NCBI GenBank assembly: GCA_039096225.1 | Contig: JBBPEB010000011.1 | Span: 62,001 to 126,000 of the forward strand | Reading direction: 5' to 3' | Source: Blastocystis sp. Blastoise | Lineage: Eukaryota; Sar; Bigyra; Opalinata; Blastocystidae | Length of the DNA stretch: 64,000 nt | Part shown: positions 33,578 through 45,121 of the stretch, in pieces | Layout of the letters: the number at the start of each line of letters is the position of its first letter | How positions within the stretch are numbered: position 1 is the first letter of the stretch | Position numbers and translations under genes: made by a program | The notes under the pieces: model-generated | What the model was told of the DNA's origin: nothing | The model's database searches: none | What the model saw: only the letters and a program-made list of their open reading frames with translations

Positions 33578-34431
33578 TTACTTCTTACGAATAGGAAAAG
33601 CTCTTTCAAAAATAGGTAAAGTTAAGTCCGAATAAGCTTTTAATTTTGTTTTCTATATATGTATAATAAATTTATTTTATAATAAATAAAACATAATATT
33701 AAATAAAAAATAATATTAAATAAAACATAATATTAAATAAAAAATAATATTAAATAAAATATAATATTAAATAAAAAATAATATTAAATAAAATATAATA
33801 TTATATAAAATATGAAAAATAAAATATAAATATATAAAATATTAAAAAATAAGATATTAAAAAATAAAAAAATATTAAATAAAAAATTATTATATAAACT
33901 AAATAAACAATAAAATACATTGTCTTCAGAGAAATCATTAGAAACTGTAACAATTGAATCTCCTACAGCTGATACAGATGTATTATCTGCTATATCTCCT
34001 TCAACATGTGTTTTTGGAGCAATTTTACAACCTGATCCTATTGTTTTTGTATTAGGTCCAATAAAGCATCCTGCTCCAAATTCATTTGCATCTCCTATTA
34101 ACTATGTAGAAAATAAGAAAACAATAAGAAAAAATAAATTTATAATAATTATCTGAAAAAATACTTCACAACCTTCAATTCTAGTCCCAACATGTAACGA
34201 ATTAAACTTACCGATATTCATTCCTGGACATCCTTCAGGACATACGATTTTGCATTTGTCTTCAATAATCGTTCTATCACCAATAATGATAGGGCCACCA
34301 ATGGCTTTGATTTGAACTCGTGGATGAACGACAACAAATTTTCCTATTGTAATATCACCTTCAAGGATACAATCTCTAGAGATCTTGCTTAAAATAGGAA
34401 TAGCATAAACTTTCTTTTCCTTGGTTGCCAT
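33578..34431 (-). CDS. DCTN6: Dynactin subunit p27 (DCTN6)
   Basis: Exons (minus): 34165-34431, 33919-34101, 33578-33652; 174 residues against about 190 in animals. It has the hexapeptide repeats of a left-handed beta helix: CILEGDITIGKFVVVHPRVQ, GPIIIGDRTIIEDKCKIV, MNIGKFNSLHVGTRIEGC, ANEFGAGCFIGPNTKTIG, GCKIAPKTHVEGDIADNTSV. p27 pairs with p25 at the pointed end of the dynactin filament and helps dynein bind membrane cargo. The end (FERAFPIRKK) matches the family's short tail. The intron 33653-33918 is made of degenerate AATATTAAATAA units. Confidence 0.93.
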
Positions 34432-34623
34432 GGCGTAATAATAAAAAATAGTTTAAAAAATGAAATATTCAAAGTTTTTTATATTATTTTACTAAAATCC
34501 GACAAAATAAACATGATTCGTTATTATGGTCAACAACAATTTGTTTTAATCCTTAATTCTTCTTTATTTTATTGTACATATGTTTTATAGTGTTTTAGAT
34601 GTTGTTGAATATAGATATACAAT

Positions 34624-36691
34624 ATGAATAACATGAATTTGAAAGAATTTTTTGAACAATCCAATTGGAAAGATTTTGAACCAGAGCCATTGGAAGAAAT
34701 ATTTACTAATATATGTCCGATACAGTATACACGAGATTGTAAGCATATTCAATTGTGTTTATTATAAAATATATATATATTTTTTGTTAGTTTTGCTTCT
34801 TACAAGTTATTTTAAAGGAATCTTACGTGATAAAGAATTTTCAGAAAGGGCTTATCAATTAACATATCTTGTTATTAAAATAGATCCATCGAATTATTCA
34901 GCATGGTATTTAAATCAAATTTCTTCTGTTAATTTTTCTCATTGTTTATGAGTATAGGATTCATCGTCAGAAATGTATGGATAAATTAAATATTCCTTTA
35001 GAGTCTGATTTTGCTTTATGTGATTCTGTAATACAAAAAAATATAAAAAACTATCAAGCATGGTATTTTATATATAGATTATTTGACTTTTTTTAATTAT
35101 ATATAGATTATTTAGTTTTTTATTTATTTATATTATATATAGATTATTTGACTTTTTAATTTTATTATATATAGATTATTTATTTTTTTATTTATAATAT
35201 ATATAATATTTGACTTTTTAATTTTATTATATATAGATTTTTTAATTTTTTTATTTATAATATATATATAATATTTGACTTTTTTATATTATATATAAAT
35301 ATATAGGATGCATAGGAGATATATTGTGAGTCATACAAGTATTTTTGCAATATATATATATATATGATGAATTAACTATAGATAAATATGAGCAAGAATT
35401 AGAATATACAAAGAATATATTAAAAAAAGACGCTAAAAATATGCATGCTTGGCAACAACGTCAATATATTAATGAAACCTTTGACCAATGGGATGAGGAG
35501 TTAGAATACACAGCTAGTATTATATTTATTATATTTTTATATTATTATATTTTTATATTATTATATTTTTATATTATTATATTTTATTTTTATTATATTT
35601 ATTATATTATTATATTTATTATATTTATTATATTTATTATATTTATTATATTTATTATATTTATTATATTTATTATATTTATTATATTTATTATATTTAT
35701 TATATTTATTATATTTATTATATTTATTATATTTATTATATTTATTATATTTATTATATTATTATATTATTATATTTATTATATTTATTATATTTATTAT
35801 ATTATTATATTTATTATATTTATTATATTATTATATTTATTATATTTATTATATTATTATATTTATTATATTTATTATATTATTATATTAATTATATTAT
35901 TATATTAATTATATTATTATATTTATTATATTTATTATATTATTATATTTATTATATTTATTATATCATTATAATCATTATGTTTATTATAAATATATAT
36001 AAAGGTTTATTAGCTGAGGATATTCGTAATAATAGTGCATGGGTACATCGTTATAATACTATTCAACATCTTTATTCTATTCAAAAAGATGAGTCAATAT
36101 TAAAAGAAGAGATTGCTTATATAAAAATATCATTACAAATAACAATGCATAATACTTCTATATGGACATATATAAGAGGATTTATTCGTGATTATTCTAC
36201 TCCTTCTATTACATCACTTGAAAACTGGATTCTCGTTCTCTCTGTATATATATACATATACATATATATTACTATTATTTAATAAATTACATCATTATTC
36301 TATTAAAAAATATATTATTATTATTTAATATAAAATTTACATCATTACTCTATTAAAACATATATTATTATTTAATAAATTACATCATTATTCTATTAAA
36401 ACATATATATTATTATTTAATAAATTACATCATTATTCTATTAAAACATATATATTATTATATATAGAATGCCATACATGAAAATGAATATTGTTTATTA
36501 ACATGTGCTGATATATATATTAAACGTCAACAACCCGAAAGAGCTATAGAAGTATATCTCTTTATTCTATTTTTATCTCTTATATTCTATTATTCACTAT
36601 TTACTTATTATAGATGTATACACAATTACAAAATGTATGTCCATTTAGAAATCAATTATGGACTAATCTTATCAGCAACTTACAACATTAA
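34624..36691 (+). CDS. FNTA: Protein farnesyltransferase/geranylgeranyltransferase I alpha subunit
   Basis: Exons: 34624-34738, 34791-34905, 34958-35062, 35307-35338, 35382-35516, 36005-36243, 36468-36551, 36614-36691; 300 residues. It shows the repeated helical pairs of prenyltransferase alpha chains with the W..R motif: NYSAWIHRQKCM, NYQAWMHRRYIV, NMHAWQQRQYIN, NNSAWVHRYNTI, NTSIWTYIRGFI. With the FNTB or PGGT1B beta chain it forms the cytosolic enzymes that attach farnesyl or geranylgeranyl to C-terminal CaaX cysteines. The 488-nt intron 35517-36004 is a TTTATTATA-type minisatellite. The two genes downstream encode proteins with CaaX-like ends. Confidence 0.92.
35517..36000. repeat. TTTATTATA-type minisatellite in an FNTA intron
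   Basis: Nine-bp and shorter units (TTTATTATA, TTATTATA) repeated across nearly the whole intron between exons 35382-35516 and 36005-36243. Confidence 0.9.
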
Positions 36692-37753
36692 TTCAAACAC
36701 TATTCTTTATATTGTTTATTTTGTTATCTCTTCTTTTTTTGTTATTATTATTCCTTCAATTATAAATAGTTTTGTTCTCTACATATAATTATTACTTTCT
36801 CATTTCAAATTACTCTTCAAACCATTGTTTTTTTTTCATAAAAAAAACAGAATATAATCGTGATATTCTTTTATTATTATCAATAATCATTTTAAAATGT
36901 AAATAATTAATTTTCATGTATTCTCAAACTCAGAAGTCTCTCACCAAGAGTTCTCCAATTTTATATTATTAAATATCCAAAAAAAAAAATCATCTATACT
37001 GCACATATTAATTCTATGCTTCATTCGTCATAACAATCCTTTTATTTTTTTTTTAAACATTATCTTTGATTAATGAATCAAGAAAACATAAAGTCATATT
37101 TCATAAATAATTCACATTTATACTAATTCATAATGTCATTTATTGACTCATAAGTATACTAAACAATTTATAAACTATTTTCAAGACCATAATTCTTCTT
37201 TTTTTATAATCTCCCTTTTCAACTCTTCCTATTTATTTCTATTCTCAACTTAGATATTAGTTCTGTATTCATTAGTCAATCATTTGCCAACAATATATAC
37301 CCATAATTATAATAATAATAATAAACGGATCAACAAATTGTTTTTAAAAACTAAACCATGTAATGGTCTAATGTAATCACTACAAGTTTTTTCTAATTTA
37401 TATATTCTCATCTATTGTTTTAATTAGAATTGAGAAATTAATTAATTTTTATTATCTACTAAATACTTATTTTAAAAAAAAATATATAAAACATTTTCTA
37501 TCTTCATTTCTATCATTTTCCAATCATTTTTTATAACAAAAAATATTATGTATAATGACCCTATACTATTTATTTTCTATGCTTATATAAAGGCACATAT
37601 ATATGTTCAGAATTTAAGTTTTTTTAAATGCTTTCAGAAACGAGCGGCGAATCTATAAAAAACTACAACTCCACATTCCTTTCACATTCATCATTTTCTC
37701 ATTTTTATTTTTTCAAAACATTTTTCGTATTTAGTTATTAATACATTACAATT
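36692..37753. other. Intergenic, upstream of the first CSIF-tail gene
   Basis: AT-rich sequence with no exon-like frames in the first 900 bp. Near the end a GC-richer patch (ACGAGCGGCGAATC) comes just before a TATA box at 37654, and a pyrimidine-rich leader runs to the start codon at 37754. Confidence 0.5.
37654..37663 (+). promoter_or_regulatory. Putative TATA box for the 31-residue CSIF protein
   Basis: TATAAAAAAC about 100 bp before the ATG at 37754, preceded by a locally GC-richer patch. A run of TATA-like strings is expected by chance in this genome, so only its position and context support it. Confidence 0.4.
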
Positions 37754-37849
37754 ATGGACGCCGTTTGTGAAGCTGCTTGTGATGGTGCTGGTGAAGTCGT
37801 CTGCGAAGTTTTATCTGTAGCCCTTCTTCCTTGTTGCTCAATCTTCTAA
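37754..37849 (+). CDS. 31-residue Cys-rich protein ending CCSIF
   Basis: Single-exon frame too short for usual ORF thresholds, but its base composition is far more GC-rich than its surroundings. The protein has five Cys: VCEAAC, VVCEV, LLPCC and the final CSIF (the last two share one Cys), with an acidic first half and a hydrophobic end (LSVALLP). The terminal C-S-I-F fits a CaaX box (compare CVIF of human RRAS2), and the adjacent Cys suits palmitoylation. A lipid-anchored micropeptide is inferred. The same CSIF end occurs on the next gene downstream. No homologue is recognised. Confidence 0.55.
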   Translation: MDAVCEAACDGAGEVVCEVLSVALLPCCSIF

Positions 37850-38910
37850 ATGCGCACGTATTCTGAATATATACTTTCTTTTATTGATGCTAATCAGTGA
37901 TAAACATAATATTAATAATAAATGCATTTCATTTTTCCAATTTAGGGGTTATCATAAAGCCAATAAATGACATTTTTGTTTTGTTCTTTTTCCATATTTA
38001 TTCATATATACATCACTATAATATTCAATTTCGCCGTTCATTATTTTATTTCGTTCTATTACTCTCCAATCTGAATTTTACTGAACGATTTTATTCTATT
38101 GAACAAAATAATGTTTATTTTTTTCATAAGATAACTTGATTACCTTTTAAAAACGTTCCATTATTCTTGGAGACATGTTTGATATCAACTTTGATATACT
38201 GAATAGATCATTAGGAGATTTCGTCACATTTACTGAATAATCACTATTGCTACTATTTATTATATATTATTAATCTCTTATAGTTTTTATATCGTTTCTG
38301 ACATATGAAATACACTTTAATCAGGTTTTTTAGAAATTGATGAACATATTAGAAGTTTGGCTATAATAATGAAACAATATATTAAAATTGATAATTTATC
38401 ATTATCTTTATTTAAATTTTATTTTTTTTTGATAATTAATATAATTTTATAAGTAAAATTGTGAAAAAAAAAATGAAAAATAATAAAATTTTTTTTTTGT
38501 TTGTTCTACCGTTAAATGAGTTAACAATTATATAATTAATAATTGTTCATAGATTGTATATGTGTTTTCAACATGATTCAGGCATTTATTAGGTCATTCT
38601 CACACATACACTTTCTATGAAACTGTTCTTCCTAAATTCAATTTGTTAAAATATATAATAGATTAATGTTGAAATAATATTGTCATATTACTAAATCTAA
38701 CTGACTGTCCAAACAATAATAAAAAGTGCAAAAACAAAATCAATAGCAATAAAAATACTAAAGACAAATAACTGTTTTTAGTACACTTTTTCTAAATCGA
38801 ATATATTTATGAAGTATCTTATTCTTGTTTTCAAACTTCTATCATTTATTTTTTGATTTCAATCAATTAATTCTACTTTTCTCTTTGTTTATAAATACTA
38901 AGTCTTCATA
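37850..38910. other. Intergenic between the two CSIF-tail genes
   Basis: AT-rich. An 80-codon frame at 37897-38139 is Phe/Ile/Tyr-rich with no family resemblance and was rejected. A TATAAATA near 38890 is only about 20 bp before the next ATG. Confidence 0.45.
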
Positions 38911-39501
38911 ATGCAACAAAATCTCTCATCCAATGTCAATAACAATCCTGCTCCTCTTAATAATATAAATGCAGATCAAACTCCTATCACAAATGCAAAT
39001 ACTGATGCTACACCTGTTGCCAATATCAATACTAGTGCTGCTCCTGTTAATTGCGATAATATTAATCCTAATCCTATAAATGATGTCAATAATAATAATC
39101 CTAATCCTGTAAATGGTGTAAATAACAATCCTCCTAATCCTGCCAATTATGTAAATAATGGTTCTTATCCTGTAACTTATGCTAATAATGGTACAGCTCC
39201 TCTCACATATGCTTATAATGGTTCTTATCCTGTAACTTATGCAAATAATGGTTCTTATCCTGTAACTTATACTAATAATGGTTCTTACTATGTCGCCTAT
39301 CCTAATAATGGATCTTATCCTGTAACTTATGTAAATAATGGTTCTCTGCCAGTCATTTATACAGTCAATGACTCTCAACATTCTAAGAGTAGTTCTGGTG
39401 AATGCTGTCCTGGTGGATGCTGTGCAACATGTTGTGCTGACAGCTGTTGTAGTGAATGTTTATGTAATGTTTGTTGTGGAAACGTCTGTAGTATTTTTTA
39501 A
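38911..39501 (+). CDS. Asn/Pro-rich repeat protein with Cys-rich CSIF tail
   Basis: Single exon, 196 residues, no signal peptide. Residues about 1-75 are NP-rich (NNPAPLNN, NPNPINDVN). Residues about 75-150 are seven imperfect copies of a 10-residue repeat, NNGSYPVTYA, whose DNA is also repeated at 30 bp. The last 34 residues hold 13 Cys, mostly as CC pairs (GECCPGGCCATCC, DSCCSECLCNVCC), and end in CSIF. The tail suggests multiple palmitoylation plus CaaX prenylation, so a membrane-tethered flexible repeat protein; this is inference. Related C-terminal Cys-rich modules (CYSTM) exist in other eukaryotes, but identity is not established. Confidence 0.7.
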   Translation: MQQNLSSNVNNNPAPLNNINADQTPITNANTDATPVANINTSAAPVNCDNINPNPINDVNNNNPNPVNGVNNNPPNPANYVNNGSYPVTYANNGTAPLTYAYNGSYPVTYANNGSYPVTYTNNGSYYVAYPNNGSYPVTYVNNGSLPVIYTVNDSQHSKSSSGECCPGGCCATCCADSCCSECLCNVCCGNVCSIF

Positions 39502-40199
39502 TAAAATAAATATTTTTTGTAAATGTTTCTCTATCTTTTAATTACTTTTATATAAATTTAAAAATTCATTAAATTTATATCTATCTATTTTCATTTGATA
39601 TTATTATTATTATTGTTGTTTTCTTGTCTATACTTGTTTTGTTATTTATAAACAAATAGTACATACATTTTCTTTATTAAACTTTTATTTACGATTAAAA
39701 AAAAATTTATGAAAACTTACATTAATTTGAAATGAAAAAAAAGGATTTCTCACGAATATTTATAGAGAAACAGTCATATTTTGAAAATTTCATAGAAAAA
39801 AGTTTTCTTTCTTTTTATGTTTATCAGATATTACTAGCTTTGCAGAAATTATCAAACATTTTATTTTACATGAAATACTACTTAATAAGCCTAGATTTTA
39901 TTTTATTCATTCTATTTTGTGTTTTTTGACATATATAATCTACAGAATTGGATAATTTCGCTACTTTTAAGGATGATCCATTGAATCATAACACAAAACA
40001 CCTCATATATCATTTTGATCCTTTTAAACAACTTAATATTACATACATTATATATTTATAAAAAAAATTAATTCATTAAGAAAACAACAACAATAGCAAG
40101 TTAACACAATCACACAATATAATATACAATAATAAATAAAAAGAAATTATTGAATAATCACATTAAATATCAAAGAAAACTAAATTGTGCTATTTAACA
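39502..40199. other. Convergent intergenic region
   Basis: 3' flank of the repeat protein and of the ATAD2-like gene. AT-rich; a 65-codon frame at 39732 has no support. No RNA gene or repeat seen. Confidence 0.45.
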
Positions 40200-40864
40200 T
40201 TATTTTGATGGAAATAAAGTATGACATAAGTAGGAAACACACTATATATTGTAATAATATATATTAATATAATAATTAAATAGACTTGTACAAAGTGAAT
40301 ATTTATATATATATATACTTGAATAAGTTGCATTGGAGGTATATAATTATTATATTTACGAATGTATCTATAAATATTTCTATACAGTGAGATATTCTGT
40401 TCAATTGTCATAGACACACAATTTGTCGACTATATGTATAATAAAATAGGATATTATTATTATTTTTAGTATAGAGTATATATATATATATACAATATAA
40501 TCAATAAGACTATTCGCTTGATCTTCTAAAAGTTGTTTATCTGACAAGGATAATCGTGGGAATATATATTCAGTATGCATAGCAGAAGATCCTAGAATTG
40601 TGTTTTCACTATCACGTGAAGAAGGTGGAGTATCTTCTATATATATATATATATATATAATTATAAAAAAAAAATACCTTGTGAAAGATCTTTGGAATAG
40701 GACGAGTCTATAGAATTATATCGACTTCCCGCGGGATTCTTGTAGCTAGAAACACTTTTCTTTGGACTATTCACAGATTCTAAAGAACAAGTGTCAGAAA
40801 TACTATTCCTCAATGGGGAAACTGGAGGATCTCCTTTTAATTGCTCGTTTACATCTTTCATGAG

Positions 40865-40900
<36 letters not shown>

Positions 40901-43900
40901 AATCTTATGAATAATAATACTAGATATATATATACTATATAGATATAATACATAGATATACTTTTTTTATTTGTAATATAGTCACAAATCTTAAATAGAT
41001 CATAACCTAATTTCTTCTTAAAAGTAAAAACCATCGATTCAACTTCTTCCACGAGAGCATGTGCTAACCGGATGACACGTCGACCATCAGAAGTGTCTGG
41101 ATTATATTCACATGCATTCAATTCAATTAAATGAATATCATTCATAAAAGAATCTATATAATAATAATAATATGTATTCTAATAGTTATGGTTTTTTGCT
41201 CAATATATATATATATATACCAATAGTTGTATAGTCTTCTTGGTCTATTTTCTTACATATATCTTCAATACATATTGGATTTGATATTATCACGTGATAA
41301 TCAGGAACTTCTTCTGGATCTATTGGCTCAATAAACTCTCTATATTTGGATTGTTTTTGAATAGATGTGACAACTTCTCTTAAAAAGATACGAAATTCCC
41401 TTAATTTATGTTCATCTTCTTCCTGTTTCCATTCAATTACCGCGGTATCCGATTGTTTTGGTGAAGATACTGGAGCAATTGGAATAGTAGAAAGAGAAGT
41501 ACTATATATATAATTATTATAAAGTTGATTCTATAGAGTTCCTAGAAAAAATTACAAAATAATAAACAGAATAATAAATAGAATAATAAATAGAATAATG
41601 AATGTAAATATGTATATAAATTATACATAAATATAAATTATATATAAATTATATATAAATATAAATAAAAATTATATATAAATAAAAATTATATATAAAT
41701 ATAAATAAAAATAATAAAAAACACAATTATACAATGATTCCAATAGAATAAATGATAGCAATCTATATACCGATCACATATAGTTTTTGTAGGTTCATAA
41801 ATGAGGTCAGGAAGTAGATGATGGTAATATTCTTTATATTGATTTCTATCTGGTTGAGGAATAGAGAGAATTGCGGGATAACAACAATCAGCAGAGAATA
41901 AATCTTTGATTTCCACGGGAAGTGAATCAAAAGGAATAGAAGAAGATGCTAAGAAAAGTAGAGGAGCAGAAGAAGGAATAGACTATATATATTTATTAAT
42001 AAATAGAATAATAGTATATATATAAATTTTACATTGAGCGTATTTTCTAAACATTTTTGAAGTGAATTTGAAGCTTGTGAATACCAACTATTTATATCTT
42101 GAAGATAAATAACCGCGGGACTATGACTATACGCTTCTTCAATTTTTTGACACAATACCTCTTCTAATGGAATTCCTATAATTAATATAATATAATTATA
42201 ATAGAATAATATAATAATATAATAATATAATAATATAATAATATAATAATATAATAATAAAATAATAAAATAATAAAATAATAAAATAATAAAATAATAT
42301 AAAATACTTACCGTCTTTGAATAGATTATTATAATTGAGTATATAGCAATTAATAGTATCCATATAGTATAATACTGCTTTCATAACAATATCTGTGCCC
42401 ATACCTGCGTTACTACAGAGAAGGACACGAGGTCTGTATATATACCCACTATCATTCTTATTAATATAATGAATAGAGGAAGAAAAGGAAGAAGCAGGAG
42501 TAGATCTAGTTTTAAGTATACCTTCTTTCTGTTTAGACATACACTTAGGACAATACCAAGGATCATCCGTATCTAATCGCGGGAATACAGCATTCTTAGG
42601 GATACAATTATAATGATAAGCATTAGGACAAGTTTCACAAACAATTAATTCTCCTCCTTCTTTACAAATACTACAAAAATCATTATTGAGATTCCCATAA
42701 ATAAGATCAATTTGATCATGAATAGAAAGAGGAATTGAAGGGGGCAAAGACTGTATAGATGGAAACTGGAGAGGAATAGTATTCTCATCAGCACGTGGAG
42801 TTCTCTCTGAAATATCACTTTGTATAGATAATATATCTTCAGTACTTTCTTGATTTCTTGATATATCATTTGTAATACGAGAATTTTCTATTTAGAATAT
42901 ATGAATAGATAAATATATAAATATATAATAATCATACCTTCTTCATGTTCTCTTCGAGATTTATTCATTCTCCTTTTCTTACTTGGTCGACCTCTCTTTG
43001 AAGACACTGATTTCTTATTGGATAATACTGTATCCTGTTCTGAAATAGTATTTTTTGGAGATACTAATGGATCCATAGATAGATCCTTCTTTAATAATAA
43101 ATTGAAACTATTTATATCCATATAATTATCTATATTTTGGTCGTTATTGGTATCTTTATGTATATTCTGATTCATATTCTTATCTTTATTTATATTTTCA
43201 TCTTTAGAACAAGAAGAGAATTCTTGTTTAATATGTTGAATATCCATAAACATTTGATTCTGAATAAATGAATGTATATCATTCCCATGGAAATTATCAT
43301 CTGTATTTGAAGAATCCTTAGATTGTGGATCCAGAAGAAGAGAATCATCGTCTTCAACTTTCAAAGAGAAGAATGGATAAATATCATATATACGATAGAG
43401 TAACTTTCTATATATAGGATAGAGTAGAGGATGCAATGTATAAGGAAGAGGAGTAGCATATATAGAGGAAGATCTTTGAGAAGAAGGAATAATAGAATAA
43501 AAAGAATCTAAGAAATCTTGTAATGTAATTTGAATATGTTCTATATCAACTAATAACTTTTCACTACTTGTATATACCTATAGATTATAGTATAGTAGAA
43601 GAAGAACTATTCTTATTTTTAATTTTTTATAATCAATGTATTATAGAGTAAGAATAAAGAAAAATAAAATAATAATAATAATTTATATAAGAATAGTATG
43701 TATATAATAAATTATTATTTCTATTTATTTTAATTATAATTATTATTATTTATTTTAATTATTATATACTATATATATTATAAATAAATATATATATACT
43801 TGTGGATAAGTACGTTTGAATGCTTTTAATACAGTTTCATTACATAATCCTTTTATATCTGCACCCCCAAACCCGCTCGTCCATCCCGCCAACATATTTT

Positions 43901-45084
43901 TAAATTCAATCGATAATGGAGGATTCCAATTCTTTGTATGTATATCAATAATACTTCGTCGACTTGAAAACGAGGGTAATTTAAAATATAATTCCCGGTC
44001 AAATCTACCTGGTCTTCTTAATGCTGGATCAATAGAATCAACTCTATTTGTGGCCCCAATAACTATTACTTGTCCTCTACTATCTAATCCATCCATTAAC
44101 GCTAATAACGTTGATACTATAGAAGAATGAATCTGATCCTATAAAAAGTATGTATAGTTATTTATATTTATTGGAAATACATTTATAAAAAGGTTTATAA
44201 ATATATAAAAAAGGTTTATAAATAAATTAATTAATTTATAAATAAATTATTTAAGAAATATATAAAAATTTTATAAATATATAAATAAATTAGTTAATAA
44301 ATAAATAAATTAGTTAATAAATAAATAAATATATATATCTTTAAATATACTTGTTTACTGCTTCTAACAGGCGTTAGTCCATCGATTTCATCAAAGAATA
44401 TAATACTAGGTTGATACTTCTTGGCCTGATCAAATAATAAACGCAATTGTTTCTCCGCTTCTCCTACCCATTTAGAAAGACAATCAGCTCCTTTTCGCAT
44501 AAAGAATGAAATAGATTGACCATTCTATATATATATGTATATAGTATTTCTATATGATTACTATAAATAAAAATATCAATATATATAATAAAATATAAAA
44601 ATATCTATACAACAGAACAGGAATTCGCTAGAGCACGTGCCATGAGGGTCTTACCAGTACCTGGTGGACCACAAAATAATACCCCTTTTGGAGGGGAAAC
44701 GGAGAAACTAGTGAATAATTCTGGATATAACAACGGGAATAATACCATTTCTTTCAGTGATTTAATATGATCATCTAGACCTCCTATATATAATTGAATA
44801 TATATATAATTTAATATATATATATATCTATATATACCAATAGATTCCCATGTAATGGATGTATCTATTTGAAGCGGTTGAATATCACTAGATAATTGAT
44901 CCTTTTTACTTATATTATCTATATATATAGAATAGTATATATAGAATAGTATATATACATTGTTTATTAAGAGGTAAACTTAATAAGAATTCTTTTGTCT
45001 TCATTTCATCTCGCTTAATATACTGGTCAGCATCGCTGGAATCGTCTGAATCTGATGAAGAACTACTGTTATGGCGGTGATCTA

Positions 45085-45121
<37 letters not shown>

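Noticed and set aside
34368-34384. GTATCCTT on the minus strand in dynactin p27, a possible U12 donor
   Set aside because: It codes CILEG in a conserved hexapeptide repeat; no intron is needed.
37897-38139. 80-codon frame between the two CSIF-tail genes
   Set aside because: Phe/Ile/Tyr-rich composition expected from AT-rich noncoding DNA, with no family pattern and no exon-like context.
39732-39929. 65-codon frame after the Cys-tail gene
   Set aside because: No codon bias or motif, and it lies in the expected 3' flank.
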